DNA from: Thermococcus sp.
GTDB taxonomy: Archaea > Methanobacteriota_B > Thermococci > Thermococcales > Thermococcaceae
NCBI RefSeq assembly: GCF_027011145.1
Contig: NZ_JALVAO010000056.1
Span: forward strand, 1 to 54,369
Length of the DNA stretch: 54,369 nt
Reading direction: 5' to 3'
Part shown: positions 1-7,981 of the stretch, piece after piece
Layout of the letters: each line of letters begins with the position of its first letter
Position numbering within the stretch: position 1 is the stretch's first letter
Notes under the pieces: model-generated
Database searches by the model: none
Seen by the model: only the letters and a program-made list of their open reading frames with translations
Told to the model about the DNA's origin: nothing
Position numbers and translations under genes: made by a program

Positions 1-333
1 CCAGAAGGATACACCCTCCTCATGCTCCACCACGCCCTTCAGTCAAGGAACGTTAAGGCCGAACGGAAGAAGGGGATTGAGGATATCTACAAAATCTTCC
101 CGAACCTTGACGAGGAGGGCGAAATACTCTTAATCCAGACGTATCTCGATGGGAACCCGGTAAACAGGGTTGCAAGCGGACAGACCGTTGAAGACTTTCC
201 GGTTCAGGACGTCTACATCGTTGGCGACGCCTACAAGCCCCCCGGCGGAATAGAAGTTGAGGGAATAGCTCTCGGCGTCATGAGGACTCTTGAGCGACTC
301 AACCTTGGAAGCTTTTCGGAGTGGTATTTGTGA
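1..333 (+). CDS. FAD-dependent oxidoreductase, phytoene dehydrogenase-like, C-terminal part
   Basis: The reading frame is open from the first base, so only the last 110 codons are inside the window. Near the end it reads GDAYKPPGG followed by IEVEGIALGVMRTLERL. This resembles the C-terminal FAD-contacting strand and helix (GDA...GG...GIALG) of phytoene desaturase-like or amine oxidase-like flavoproteins. The dinucleotide-binding N-terminus that would prove the family is missing, so substrate and pathway are unknown. The gene ends 140 bases before carbamate kinase, with T-rich stretches around 342-368 that could terminate its transcript. The family call is moderate; a specific function is not supported. 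Confidence 0.6.
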   Translation, partial: PEGYTLLMLHHALQSRNVKAERKKGIEDIYKIFPNLDEEGEILLIQTYLDGNPVNRVASGQTVEDFPVQDVYIVGDAYKPPGGIEVEGIALGVMRTLERLNLGSFSEWYL

Positions 334-473
334 AGGAAAGTTTTTGAGCATCTTTTCTTTACGTTTTCCAATTAAGTTTACCACCCACCGAACCTTTTTC
401 AAATGAACATCGTTGGCACCTAACGAACGTTTTTATTCTCAGGTTCAGACTTATTCATCCCGGGGTGATGCTC

Positions 474-1415
474 ATGAAGAGAGTCGTCATAGCCCTTGGC
501 GGTAACGCAATCCTCCAGCGCGGTCAAAAGGGAACCTACGAGGAGCAGATGGAGAATGTGAGAAAGACTGCCGGGCAGATAGCCGATATAATCGAAAGGG
601 GTTATGAGGTCGTCATAACCCATGGCAACGGTCCTCAGGTGGGAGCCTTACTCCTTCAGATGGATGCCGGCCAGCAGGTTTATGGCATTCCTGCCCAGCC
701 GATGGACGTGGCTGGAGCGATGACCCAGGGACAGATTGGCTACATGATTCAGCAGGCGCTCCTCAACGAGCTCCGCGCGAGGGGAATAGATAAGCCTGTC
801 GCCACGATAGTCACACAGACGATAGTTGACAAGAACGACCCGGCATTTCAGAACCCCAGCAAGCCAGTTGGGCCTTTCTACGACGAGGAAACGGCAAAAA
901 AGCTCGCGAAGGAGAAGGGCTGGGTTGTTGTGGAAGATTCTGGTAGGGGCTGGAGACGCGTTGTTCCGAGCCCGGACCCCAAGGGCCACGTTGAGGCACC
1001 TGTGATAGTTAACCTTGTTGAGAAGGGTTTCATCGTCATAGCCAGCGGTGGCGGTGGAGTTCCTGTGATAGAGGAGGACGGTCAGCTTAAGGGTGTTGAG
1101 GCCGTCATAGACAAGGATTTGGCCGGTGAAAAGCTCGCCGAAGAGGTAAACGCGGACATCTTCATGATTCTGACCGATGTAAACGGTGCGGCGATTAACT
1201 ATGGAAAGGAAAACGAGCGCTGGCTCGGAAAGGTTACGGTCGAGGAGCTCAGGAGATACTACAACGAGGGGCACTTCAAGAAGGGTAGCATGGGGCCCAA
1301 GGTTCTAGCAGTCATAAGATTCGTTGAATGGGGTGGCGAGCGGGGAATCATAGCTTCCCTCGACAGAGCTGTTGAAGCCCTTGAAGGGAAAACCGGAACG
1401 CAGGTCGTGAAATGA
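474..1415 (+). CDS. arcC: Carbamate kinase (carbamoyl phosphate-forming)
   Basis: This 313-residue protein has the amino acid kinase fold. It interconverts carbamoyl phosphate plus ADP with carbamate plus ATP; in Pyrococcus the homologous enzyme has been described as a carbamoyl phosphate synthetase-like carbamate kinase. The N-terminal [24 protein letters not shown] and SGGGGVPV segments are family signatures, and the length matches. In-frame GTG and ATG codons lie at 465 and 468, but the ATG at 474 is preferred because GGGGTGATG at 462-470 then acts as the ribosome binding site. A TTTTTATTC promoter element sits at about 430-438. It stands alone, with no arginine deiminase gene beside it. 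Confidence is high. Confidence 0.95.
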   Translation: MKRVVIALGGNAILQRGQKGTYEEQMENVRKTAGQIADIIERGYEVVITHGNGPQVGALLLQMDAGQQVYGIPAQPMDVAGAMTQGQIGYMIQQALLNELRARGIDKPVATIVTQTIVDKNDPAFQNPSKPVGPFYDEETAKKLAKEKGWVVVEDSGRGWRRVVPSPDPKGHVEAPVIVNLVEKGFIVIASGGGGVPVIEEDGQLKGVEAVIDKDLAGEKLAEEVNADIFMILTDVNGAAINYGKENERWLGKVTVEELRRYYNEGHFKKGSMGPKVLAVIRFVEWGGERGIIASLDRAVEALEGKTGTQVVK

Positions 1416-1461
1416 CCAAAGTATATAAATACTCTTTCTCCCTTCTTTCTTAGGTGATGAC

Positions 1462-2316
1462 ATGGCTGACGCTTCGAGCGCGGTGAGCGGGTTCTTTGGC
1501 TCCCTGCTATGGTGGCTGTTCTTCCTCTACCTGCTCCTCTGGCCCCAGATGCAGTACAAGAGTCTTCAGATGGCCAGGGCTAGGATTCTCCAGCAACTCT
1601 CAAGGAAGAGGGGCTCAACAGTGATAACAATGATTCACAGACAGGAGAGCATAGGCCTCTTCGGGATTCCCTTCTATCGTTTCATAAGCATGGAGGACAG
1701 CGAGGAAATACTCAGGGCTATCAGAATGGCACCAAAAGACAAGCCCATTGACCTGATAATCCACACGCCCGGCGGTTTAGTCCTAGCGGCGACACAAATA
1801 GCCAAGGCCCTCAAGGACCACCCAGCTGAGACGAGGGTTATTGTTCCCCACTACGCGATGAGCGGTGGAACGCTTATAGCCCTGGCGGCGGACAAGATAA
1901 TAATGGACCCCCACGCCGTCCTCGGCCCGGTTGACCCACAGCTGGGACAGTACCCGGGACCGAGCATAGTGAGGGCGGTGGAGAAAAAGGGCGTTGAAAA
2001 GGTGGACGACCAGACGCTAATCCTTGCTGATGTCGCCGAAAAGGCCATCAAGCAGGTGAGGGACTTCGTTTACAGTCTCCTCAAGGACCGCTACGGCGAG
2101 GAGAAGGCGAGGGAACTCGCTCAGATACTCACCGAGGGCAGGTGGACACACGACTACCCGATTACCTACGAGCACGCCAAGGAGCTCGGCCTTCACGTGA
2201 GCACAGACGTTCCTGAGGAAGTTTATGCCCTCATGGAGCTCTACAAACAGCCAATGAGACAAAGGGGAACAGTGGAGTTCATGCCCTATCCTCAGAAGGC
2301 TGAGAACTCGAAGTGA
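1462..2316 (+). CDS. Membrane-anchored ClpP-class serine protease (SDH type)
   Basis: A 284-residue protein with one hydrophobic segment at about residues 11-29, followed by a Clp/crotonase-fold domain of the archaeal SppA-like (DUF114/SDH) class. HTPGG at 101-105 and AMSGGT at 132-137 mark the oxyanion and nucleophile region, with Ser134 the likely nucleophile. The nearby GPVDPQ and conserved His residues fit a Ser-Asp-His arrangement. It is expected to cleave membrane or membrane-proximal polypeptides. The start follows GGTGATGA, and a TATATAAATAC box lies at about 1423-1433. It is monocistronic by spacing. Substrates are unknown; the family call is good. Confidence 0.85.
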   Translation: MADASSAVSGFFGSLLWWLFFLYLLLWPQMQYKSLQMARARILQQLSRKRGSTVITMIHRQESIGLFGIPFYRFISMEDSEEILRAIRMAPKDKPIDLIIHTPGGLVLAATQIAKALKDHPAETRVIVPHYAMSGGTLIALAADKIIMDPHAVLGPVDPQLGQYPGPSIVRAVEKKGVEKVDDQTLILADVAEKAIKQVRDFVYSLLKDRYGEEKARELAQILTEGRWTHDYPITYEHAKELGLHVSTDVPEEVYALMELYKQPMRQRGTVEFMPYPQKAENSK

Positions 2317-2438
2317 TTTGTTTTCAATTTTACTTCCTTTTGATTTTGGCCAAAAAGTTTTTATTTGCTTTCTCCTTTTTCAGTCCAGATGTTTGGAGTA
2401 AACAGAGCTGTTCTAAAAATGGGAGAGGGGTTAGAGAG

Positions 2439-3344
2439 ATGCCAACGGTTAAAGTAGACCCAGAGGAAATTAAGAGAATCAAGAGAGAATTGGAGGCCCT
2501 TGAGAAGGAGAGAAACGAGATTAGGGCCAAACTTGATGAGCTCGAAAAGGAGCTCCAAATCTGGATTCAAAAGAGGGATGAGAAGAACAAAGAAGTTCAG
2601 CAGCTCCGTCAGAAGGGCAGGGAGTACAAGGCCAAGCGCGATGAAATCAACCAGAAGATAAAGGAGCTCAAGAAGAACCGCGAGGAGATAAACGCGAAGC
2701 TCGACCTCCTCTACCAAGAGATACTCGAGTACAGGACCAAGAGGGACGAATACAACCAGCTCAGAAGGCTCAAGATGTCTCCGGAGAAGATACAGGAGAG
2801 GATTGAGAAGCTTGAATGGGAGCTCCAGACCAACCCGAACATAACCCCCGAGAGGGAGAAGCAGATAGTTGACCAGATACAGGTTCTCGCGACGGAGCTT
2901 GAGATAATCCAGCAGGCTGACAGGTTCCACAAGAAGCTCGTGGAGACGAGGAAGAAGGTCGACCAGCTCAAGAAGGCCAGGAAGGCGATAAGCCTTGAGA
3001 TACAGAAGCTGGCAAACCAGAGCCAGCAGTACCACGAGCAGATGATTCAGGCCTTCAACAAGGCAGATGAAGTCAAGAAAGAGGCAGACGAGTACCACCA
3101 GAAGGTCGTCGAGCTCCGCGAGAAGGTCAGGGAGGTAAGGAGACAGCTTAGAGAAATCGAGAGGAAGATTAGGGAGTACGACGAGAAGCACAAGGAGCTT
3201 ATTGCCTACCGTCTCGTTGCCAAGATGCGCGCCAAGAAGGACGCGAGCTTCGAGAGAGCAGTTGAGGCCCTTGAAAAGTTCAAGCGCGGTGAGAAGCTCA
3301 CCCTCGACGAGCTACTACTCCTCCAGCGCTACAACCTCGTGTGA
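2439..3344 (+). CDS. Archaeal coiled-coil protein (COG1340-like)
   Basis: The 301-residue product is almost entirely charged heptad sequence rich in Glu, Lys, Arg and Gln, so it is a long coiled coil, with a short C-terminal tail ending LDELLLLQRYNLV. No enzymatic motif is visible. The frame is open back to 2313, but those 42 codons are hydrophobic and AT-rich and hold the likely promoter (TTTTTATTT near 2356). The start at 2439 behind GAGAGGGGTTAGAGAG is therefore preferred. Its stop overlaps the beginning of the ArcS reading frame, so the two are probably co-transcribed. Archaeal homologues are widespread but uncharacterised; structural or chromosome-associated roles are only guesses. Confidence 0.75.
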   Translation: MPTVKVDPEEIKRIKRELEALEKERNEIRAKLDELEKELQIWIQKRDEKNKEVQQLRQKGREYKAKRDEINQKIKELKKNREEINAKLDLLYQEILEYRTKRDEYNQLRRLKMSPEKIQERIEKLEWELQTNPNITPEREKQIVDQIQVLATELEIIQQADRFHKKLVETRKKVDQLKKARKAISLEIQKLANQSQQYHEQMIQAFNKADEVKKEADEYHQKVVELREKVREVRRQLREIERKIREYDEKHKELIAYRLVAKMRAKKDASFERAVEALEKFKRGEKLTLDELLLLQRYNLV

Positions 3345-3349
3345 TGCCC

Positions 3350-5056
3350 ATGGAAGTGCTCAAACACGAAGGTCCCGGAAGGCTTGGGTTAGTTCGCCTG
3401 GGGGATTACTCCTTCAGAACCCCCGCTTTAGCAGGGGTAGACTTCACGCTTTCGCCCTTCAACTCCTTCTTCCACCCTGAGAAACCGGGTGACTACGACT
3501 TTAACCTTGCTCCTGCTATACCGCTCGGCTTTTACACGCCAAGTGAAGTCATTGAGAAGGCCATCGGAAGGCTCTGGAGTGTAAACTATGACGGCTTCAA
3601 CGCCTTCTACCTGCCAGCTTTGAGGAGAACCGAGTATCTGGAGGAGTTCTTTAAGATAATCGAGCGGTACAGCTTTGACGCCGTCTACCTCGGTAACTCG
3701 AAGATTCTCGTCAAGGAGTACCGCTATTTCGTTAAAATCCTCCGCGAGCTTCGCGAGAGGTTCCCCAACATCATGATAATAGCCGATTTGGAGCCCTTCT
3801 TCTATCCGCTCGCCGTTTACCTCGGCATTGATGCCTTTGAAACGCGCTCGCTGAAGCTCTACGACTTTGAGGGGAAGGGCTTCACCCAGTACAGCCCCTT
3901 CCTCTGGGGTAAAGAGCCGAACTCACTGAACTTCGCAAGGGAGACGATTTTGCTCGTTAGAAAGGCCCTGGAGGAAGGAAAGCTCCGTTACCTTGTTGAG
4001 AACCTCTTCTACACTCAATACCATGCCGGAATCCTTCGCATAGCGGATTTGGAGCACTTTGATTACCTGGAAAAATACACGCCCATACAAAAGGACACGG
4101 TCTACTTTATAAGCGACGCCTCTATAAGAAGGCCAGAGGTTAAGAGGTGGCACGAGCGTGTTATCGAGCGCTTTACTCCACCGAAGAACACCGAGTTAGT
4201 GCTTCTCTTCCCCTGTTCGGCCAAAAAGCCCTATTCCTTCTCCCGCTCCCACACCCTCTACAGGAAGGCGGTTAAAGAGGCTTTAGGCTCCGGCGTTTCC
4301 AAAGTCCACGAGCTTATACTAACTTCCCCCTTCGGCGTCGTTCCGCGCGAGTGGGAGTGGTTAGCTAAGTACGATATAGTGGTTACTGGCCACTGGAGCG
4401 AGGAGGAGATAAAGCCCGCGGCGGAGCTTCTGGCAAAAACCCTTGAGAAGTATCCGAAGGACGTTCCGATAATAGCGCACCTCGATGAAGCCTATGTTGA
4501 GATAGCGAAGCTTGCAAGTGAACTGAGCGGAAGGGAGATAACCTTCACGGAAGTGAAGAACGGAACTACAAGCAAGGAGAGCCTAAAATCGCTCACCGAG
4601 ACGCTTAAGGAGTTCGAGCTTGAGGGGACCAAGGAGGACAGGACCTACCGCTACTTTGAGAACATAAGAAAGGTCTTCGACTTCTACTTTGGCGCGGGAG
4701 CAGGAGAGGCCGTCCTTCCCGACAACGGCCACGTCAAGGGTTCTAAAATGCTCCGCCTCTTTGTGGACAACCAGCAGACAGGAACCTTCAGGGAGGGGGT
4801 TATAAGCGTCACCCCCTTCGGCATGCAGAGGATTTACGACTCGCTCAAAGCCTACTGGGTGAGGATTGATTTCGACCTTCGCGGTGACGTCTTTGCCGTC
4901 GGTGTCAACGAGGCCGACGAGAAAATAAGGCCTGACGACATAGTCGGCGTCGTGAGGGACGAGAAGGTCGTCGGTGTTGGAAAGGCCGTCTTGAGTGGAG
5001 AAGAGATGGTTAAAGCCAAGAAGGGCGTTGCCGTCAAGGTGAGGAAGAGGGCTTAA
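3350..5056 (+). CDS. arcS: Archaeosine synthase alpha subunit ArcS (TGT-like)
   Basis: ArcS acts on 7-cyano-7-deazaguanine at position 15 of tRNA in the pathway to archaeosine; in many archaea it joins lysine and a radical SAM partner completes the reaction. The 568-residue protein has an N-terminal tRNA-guanine transglycosylase-like barrel, a central domain with the ArcS signature PCSAKKPYS (Cys about residue 289), and a C-terminal PUA domain from about residue 495. ATG at 3344 and GTG at 3341 are also in frame. The 3350 ATG is preferred because GTGATG at 3341-3346 then forms the ribosome binding site. It is coupled to the upstream coiled-coil gene. No radical SAM partner gene is adjacent. 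Confidence 0.9.
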   Translation: MEVLKHEGPGRLGLVRLGDYSFRTPALAGVDFTLSPFNSFFHPEKPGDYDFNLAPAIPLGFYTPSEVIEKAIGRLWSVNYDGFNAFYLPALRRTEYLEEFFKIIERYSFDAVYLGNSKILVKEYRYFVKILRELRERFPNIMIIADLEPFFYPLAVYLGIDAFETRSLKLYDFEGKGFTQYSPFLWGKEPNSLNFARETILLVRKALEEGKLRYLVENLFYTQYHAGILRIADLEHFDYLEKYTPIQKDTVYFISDASIRRPEVKRWHERVIERFTPPKNTELVLLFPCSAKKPYSFSRSHTLYRKAVKEALGSGVSKVHELILTSPFGVVPREWEWLAKYDIVVTGHWSEEEIKPAAELLAKTLEKYPKDVPIIAHLDEAYVEIAKLASELSGREITFTEVKNGTTSKESLKSLTETLKEFELEGTKEDRTYRYFENIRKVFDFYFGAGAGEAVLPDNGHVKGSKMLRLFVDNQQTGTFREGVISVTPFGMQRIYDSLKAYWVRIDFDLRGDVFAVGVNEADEKIRPDDIVGVVRDEKVVGVGKAVLSGEEMVKAKKGVAVKVRKRA

Positions 5057-5085
5057 CTTTTAAACTCTCCCTCCGACTTTTCTTC

Positions 5086-5379
5086 ATGCCGAAGCATTTC
5101 AAGAAAGGCGTCAAGCGGGAGCACCACTTCCTCAAGGGACTCGAGAAACCGCTCGAGGAGATAGCCCAGATTCCGGGTGTTAAGAAGGTAATCCCGGGAA
5201 GGATATACGCGAGCGATTCGAGGGGCTTCGAGATTAAGGTAACGCGGGAAACCCAAACGGGTTTAAAGCTCGTCGCCAAGAGTGACGGCTCCGTTCAGGA
5301 GGTTTTTCTCGTCGTGGATAAAAAGGACAGGGCTTGGGTTAAAGGGAGAATAGAGATGCTTTTCCGAAAGGGTGACTAG
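5086..5379 (+). CDS. DUF2103-like small predicted metal-binding protein
   Basis: A 97-residue protein beginning MPKHFKKGVKREHHFLKG, with a conserved-looking VKKVIPGRIY segment. This matches my recollection of the archaeal DUF2103 family, for which metal binding is only predicted. His4, His13 and His14 are candidate ligands. The C-terminal half looks like an alpha/beta domain, and the many Lys and Arg residues would also suit nucleic acid binding. A TTTTAAAC element lies about 25 bases before the ATG and there is no ribosome binding site, so it is probably a leaderless transcript. Its TAG stop overlaps the TAG of the next gene on the other strand (CTAG at 5376-5379). Confidence 0.6.
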   Translation: MPKHFKKGVKREHHFLKGLEKPLEEIAQIPGVKKVIPGRIYASDSRGFEIKVTRETQTGLKLVAKSDGSVQEVFLVVDKKDRAWVKGRIEMLFRKGD

Positions 5380-6005
5380 AGCTCCCTCTTGCCCTCGAAG
5401 AACTCGACTAACTCCTCGTCACTGATTTCCTCCTCGGTGTAGCCGAGCTCCCGCTTCTGGAGGTCTATCAGTCCCGGCGTTAGCAAAAGCTTTCCGTCAA
5501 GCTTCGGCACGGCGTAGTGGAGCGTTATCTCGCTGAACTCGTCCAGCTTAATCGTCGGGTTCTCCTCGTAGTCAATCTCCTCCAGCCTCCTTCCGTCCGC
5601 TATTAGCTTCGCCACTATGCTTGCACCATCTATCGAGAACTGGGGCTTTCCGATGTGCCTTACCTTGACCCCTTCCATCTTCGAGGTTATGAACTCCTTG
5701 GTTCTGCCCCTTGGGATAGCGTCGCCGAGGATTCCGCCGACGACTATTATCGTGTCCTCCTCGATGTCCTCGGGCCTGAGCTCCTCCTCCGCCTGGAGGT
5801 CGAGGACTATTATCTTCGAGCGGTCGAAGGGAAAGCGCGTGACGCTTTCACCTATGACGCTCCCAAGCTTCGCGAGCCTCTCCCTTTCCTCCGGCAGAAC
5901 GTTCGTGAAAATAAGCCTATCCCCCCACCACTCGCTCACGTGCTTGTACTCCAGCCAGAGCCAGTCGCTTATCTCCTCGAGGTGCTCGATTACCAGGTAC
6001 GGCAT
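5376..6005 (-). CDS. SFM1/DUF431-type SPOUT methyltransferase
   Basis: A 209-residue protein with the hallmark GGILGD...PRGRTKE segment of the DUF431 SPOUT methyltransferases. It opens with YLVIEHLEEISDWLWLEY, which resembles the start of yeast Sfm1, the arginine methyltransferase of ribosomal protein uS3. A SAM-dependent protein (or RNA) methyltransferase of the knotted fold is therefore the best call; the substrate in archaea is inferred only by analogy. The start ATG follows GGTGGGAGC. It is divergent from the methyltransferase gene at 6061, and both may use the symmetric TTTTTAAAA element in the 55-base gap. Confidence 0.75.
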   Translation of the reverse strand: MPYLVIEHLEEISDWLWLEYKHVSEWWGDRLIFTNVLPEERERLAKLGSVIGESVTRFPFDRSKIIVLDLQAEEELRPEDIEEDTIIVVGGILGDAIPRGRTKEFITSKMEGVKVRHIGKPQFSIDGASIVAKLIADGRRLEEIDYEENPTIKLDEFSEITLHYAVPKLDGKLLLTPGLIDLQKRELGYTEEEISDEELVEFFEGKREL

Positions 6006-6032
6006 GCTCCCACCGTCGGGCGTTGGGTGAGG

Positions 6033-6042
6033 TTTTTAAAAG
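6033..6042. promoter_or_regulatory. Symmetric TATA element shared by divergent genes
   Basis: The 55-base gap between the SPOUT methyltransferase gene (start 6005, leftward) and the class I methyltransferase gene (start 6061, rightward) contains one AT-rich element, TTTTTAAAAG. Read from either strand it is a good archaeal TATA box. It lies roughly 22-28 bases from both start codons, so one box could serve both directions with leaderless or very short-leader transcripts. This is an inference from position and symmetry. Confidence 0.5.
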
Positions 6043-6060
6043 CCCTGCGGTAGTTCCTCC

Positions 6061-6672
6061 ATGTCGTTCCGCGAGAAGTACGCGAGGCTCGCCAGATACT
6101 ACGATGTCTTAGAAAGGCCCCTCGACAGGTTCTTCTGCCCGCTCAGGAGGAAGGCCATCTCCTTCATCGAGGGGAAGAGAATCCTTGAGGTTGGCGTCGG
6201 CGTTGGCAAGACGCTGAAATACTACCCGGGGGACGTTGAGCTCTGCGGGATTGATGCTGTTCCAGAGGCCCTTGTGATAGCTGAAAAGAAGGCCAAAGCG
6301 CTGGGTCTGAACGCATGTTTCATGGAGGCCGACGTTGAGGAGCTTCCCTTTCCAGATAAAAGCTTTGACACCGTTGTTTCTTCCTTCGTCTTCTGCACGG
6401 TTCCCAATCCCGAGAGGGGAATGATGGAAATCCTCCGCGTCCTGAAACCCGGCGGAAGGGCGATTTTCCTCGAGCACACGAGGAGTGACTCAAGGCTTAT
6501 CAACTACCTCTTCCTCTGGCCGATGAAACTGATACTCAAGCCCCTCCTGGGGGACGACCCCCTCCGCGAGACCCACAGACTTGTTGCCAGATACTTTGAA
6601 ATTGAGAGGGAAGAAAGCCATTACAGGGGAATCGTGCGTTTGATTGTCGCAAGGAAGTCCTTCGGAGAGTAA
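6061..6672 (+). CDS. Class I SAM-dependent methyltransferase (UbiE/Methyltransf_11 type)
   Basis: A 203-residue Rossmann-fold methyltransferase. Motif I is ILEVGVGVGKTLKYY, the acidic loop is CGIDAVPEAL, the post-I segment is EADVEELPFPDKSFDTVVSSFVFC, and LKPGGRAIFLEHTR follows. The C-terminal part contains hydrophobic residues (NYLFLWPMKLILKPLL) that may contact a lipid-like substrate or a membrane. The substrate cannot be assigned; lipid or quinone-like acceptors and small molecules are all possible. There is no clear ribosome binding site, and the TATA-like element about 22-25 bases upstream suggests a leaderless message. It ends just before tRNA-Gly. Confidence 0.8.
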   Translation: MSFREKYARLARYYDVLERPLDRFFCPLRRKAISFIEGKRILEVGVGVGKTLKYYPGDVELCGIDAVPEALVIAEKKAKALGLNACFMEADVEELPFPDKSFDTVVSSFVFCTVPNPERGMMEILRVLKPGGRAIFLEHTRSDSRLINYLFLWPMKLILKPLLGDDPLRETHRLVARYFEIEREESHYRGIVRLIVARKSFGE

Positions 6673-6710
6673 AACTTTTAAAGTGCTCTCCCCCTAAGAT
6701 TAACGGGTGT

Positions 6711-6788
6711 GCGGTGGTAGTCTAGCCTGGTCTAGGACACCGGCCTCCCAAGCCGGTGACCCGGGTTCAAATCCCGGCCACCGCACCA
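6711..6788 (+). tRNA. tRNA-Gly (anticodon CCC), CCA encoded
   Basis: The sequence folds as a cloverleaf. The acceptor stem GCGGTGG pairs with CCACCGC, followed by A73 and an encoded CCA. The anticodon stem CCGGC/GCCGG encloses the loop CTCCCAA with anticodon CCC at 6747-6749. The T arm contains GGTTCAAATCC. A CTTTTAAAG promoter element lies about 25-40 bases upstream. The gene sits at the left edge of the AT-rich sugar block, but I saw no duplicate of its 3' end at the block's other edge. Confidence 0.97.
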
Positions 6789-6907
6789 GTTCTTGCCTGC
6801 AAAAAACTCGTTGTTCTTCTAATCTCTGCAAACTTCAAAGTTAAGTTGTTTGTTTGAGACCTAAAAACTTTTAACCTTCTTTGCTATGTTAAGCTATGGT
6901 GTTTACA

Positions 6908-7396
6908 ATGAAGAGTTTTCTCACAGAACAACAAATTAAGATTCTCAGTCTCCGCGCGAAGGGTCTCAAACAGAGTGAGATCGCTGAACTTCTTGGCACG
7001 AGCAGGGCTAACATAAGCATACTAGAAAGAAGGGCTCTCGAGAAGATAGAAAAAGCCAAGAATACTCTCTTGATCTGGGAGCAGATCAATTCGAAAGTAA
7101 GCATAAGCGTCAAGAGGGGGGACGACATATTTGAAATACCTAAACGACTCTTTGAAAAAGCTGATAGACTCGGTGTTAAGGTTCCTTATAGTACTGCGGA
7201 GATAATAGCTTTTCTCGTTGAACATGCACCTGTGGAGGACAGACTTGTGAAGAGGAACTTTACTCTATTTCTCGATACCAATGACCGCCTTAGGGTAAGT
7301 GAGTGTATCTTAGATGATTTTGAGGAAATAAGGAAGAACAAGAGCAGTGTAGATGCCGTTAAGAGCCATAGCAAGCCCACTTACCGCTCCAGCTAG
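6908..7396 (+). CDS. Tfx-family DNA-binding transcriptional regulator
   Basis: The N-terminal helix-turn-helix reads LTEQQIKILSLRAKGLKQ, then SEIAELLGTSRANISILERRA, typical of archaeal Tfx regulators. A C-terminal domain of unknown ligand follows; the protein is 162 residues long. ATG at 6896 is also in frame. The 6908 ATG is preferred because GGTGTT precedes it and family members usually begin near MKSFL. CTTTTAACC at 6868-6876 is the promoter and predicts a very short leader. The last 29 codons overlap the lrgB coding region on the opposite strand, so the tail (SSVDAVKSHSKPTYRSS) may not be native to the family. The target genes are unknown. Confidence 0.8.
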   Translation: MKSFLTEQQIKILSLRAKGLKQSEIAELLGTSRANISILERRALEKIEKAKNTLLIWEQINSKVSISVKRGDDIFEIPKRLFEKADRLGVKVPYSTAEIIAFLVEHAPVEDRLVKRNFTLFLDTNDRLRVSECILDDFEEIRKNKSSVDAVKSHSKPTYRSS

Positions 7397-7981
7397 CTCG
7401 TCCTCTGCTATTATCCTCGCTGTTCCAAGACCGTGGGAGCTTACACCTGTTGCTAAGCCCCTTGCAATTCGGTCCTTTATTCCAAAAAAGCTCAAAAGTT
7501 CTGGCGCAAAAGCGTTGCCAAGCAGACCCGTTGTTATTACGAGAACTGCAGTCAAAGAGGGTATCCCACCAACCTTGGCGCTTATCCCTATTGCTATGGC
7601 AGTAGTAACGCTTTTTGGAGCTATGCTTTTTAAGACAACGTCACTAGCGCCGAGAAGTTTTGCTATCCAATATGCGCTCAATATGGCTACGGTTCCTCCG
7701 AAGATTATTCCCAAGGTTATTTCCTTTGAGTATTGGAATATAAGCTCTCTGTTTTTGTACACTGGGACGGCTAAGCTCACCACAGCAGGTCCTAGTAAAA
7801 GTTTCAGGAAGACTGCACTTTCCATATATGAGTCGTATGAAAAGTCAAAAATCTTGAGGACTAATGCTATTACAACTATCGACAGCAGGACGGGGTTGGT
7901 GTAGAACACTTTCCTTCTTTCGTGAACTTCTGAGAATATGTAGAAGGTTATTATGGTTAGAGCTATCCCATATGGATTCAT
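7310..7981 (-). CDS. lrgB: LrgB/CidB-family membrane protein
   Basis: A 223-residue hydrophobic protein with about six to seven membrane segments and the LrgB signature region SVTTAIAIGISAKVGG...LTAVLVITTGLLGN, plus GVSSHGLGTARI near the C-terminus. It forms a unit with LrgA, whose stop it overlaps by 4 bases (ATGA). In bacteria LrgAB was first linked to autolysis, but Bacillus and plastid homologues transport pyruvate or glycolate/glycerate. A small-carboxylate transporter is therefore the more plausible role in an archaeon without murein. It is the last leftward gene of the sugar block, and its 3' end overlaps the Tfx gene by 87 bases. Confidence 0.88.
   Translation of the reverse strand: MNPYGIALTIITFYIFSEVHERRKVFYTNPVLLSIVVIALVLKIFDFSYDSYMESAVFLKLLLGPAVVSLAVPVYKNRELIFQYSKEITLGIIFGGTVAILSAYWIAKLLGASDVVLKSIAPKSVTTAIAIGISAKVGGIPSLTAVLVITTGLLGNAFAPELLSFFGIKDRIARGLATGVSSHGLGTARIIAEDELAGAVSGLAMALNGIYTALVLPYFLKII

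Noticed and set aside
2361-3191. A 276-codon frame antisense to the coiled-coil gene
   Set aside because: Its Leu/Val-rich product is the complement of the Glu/Lys/Gln heptads of the coiled coil; no start signals.
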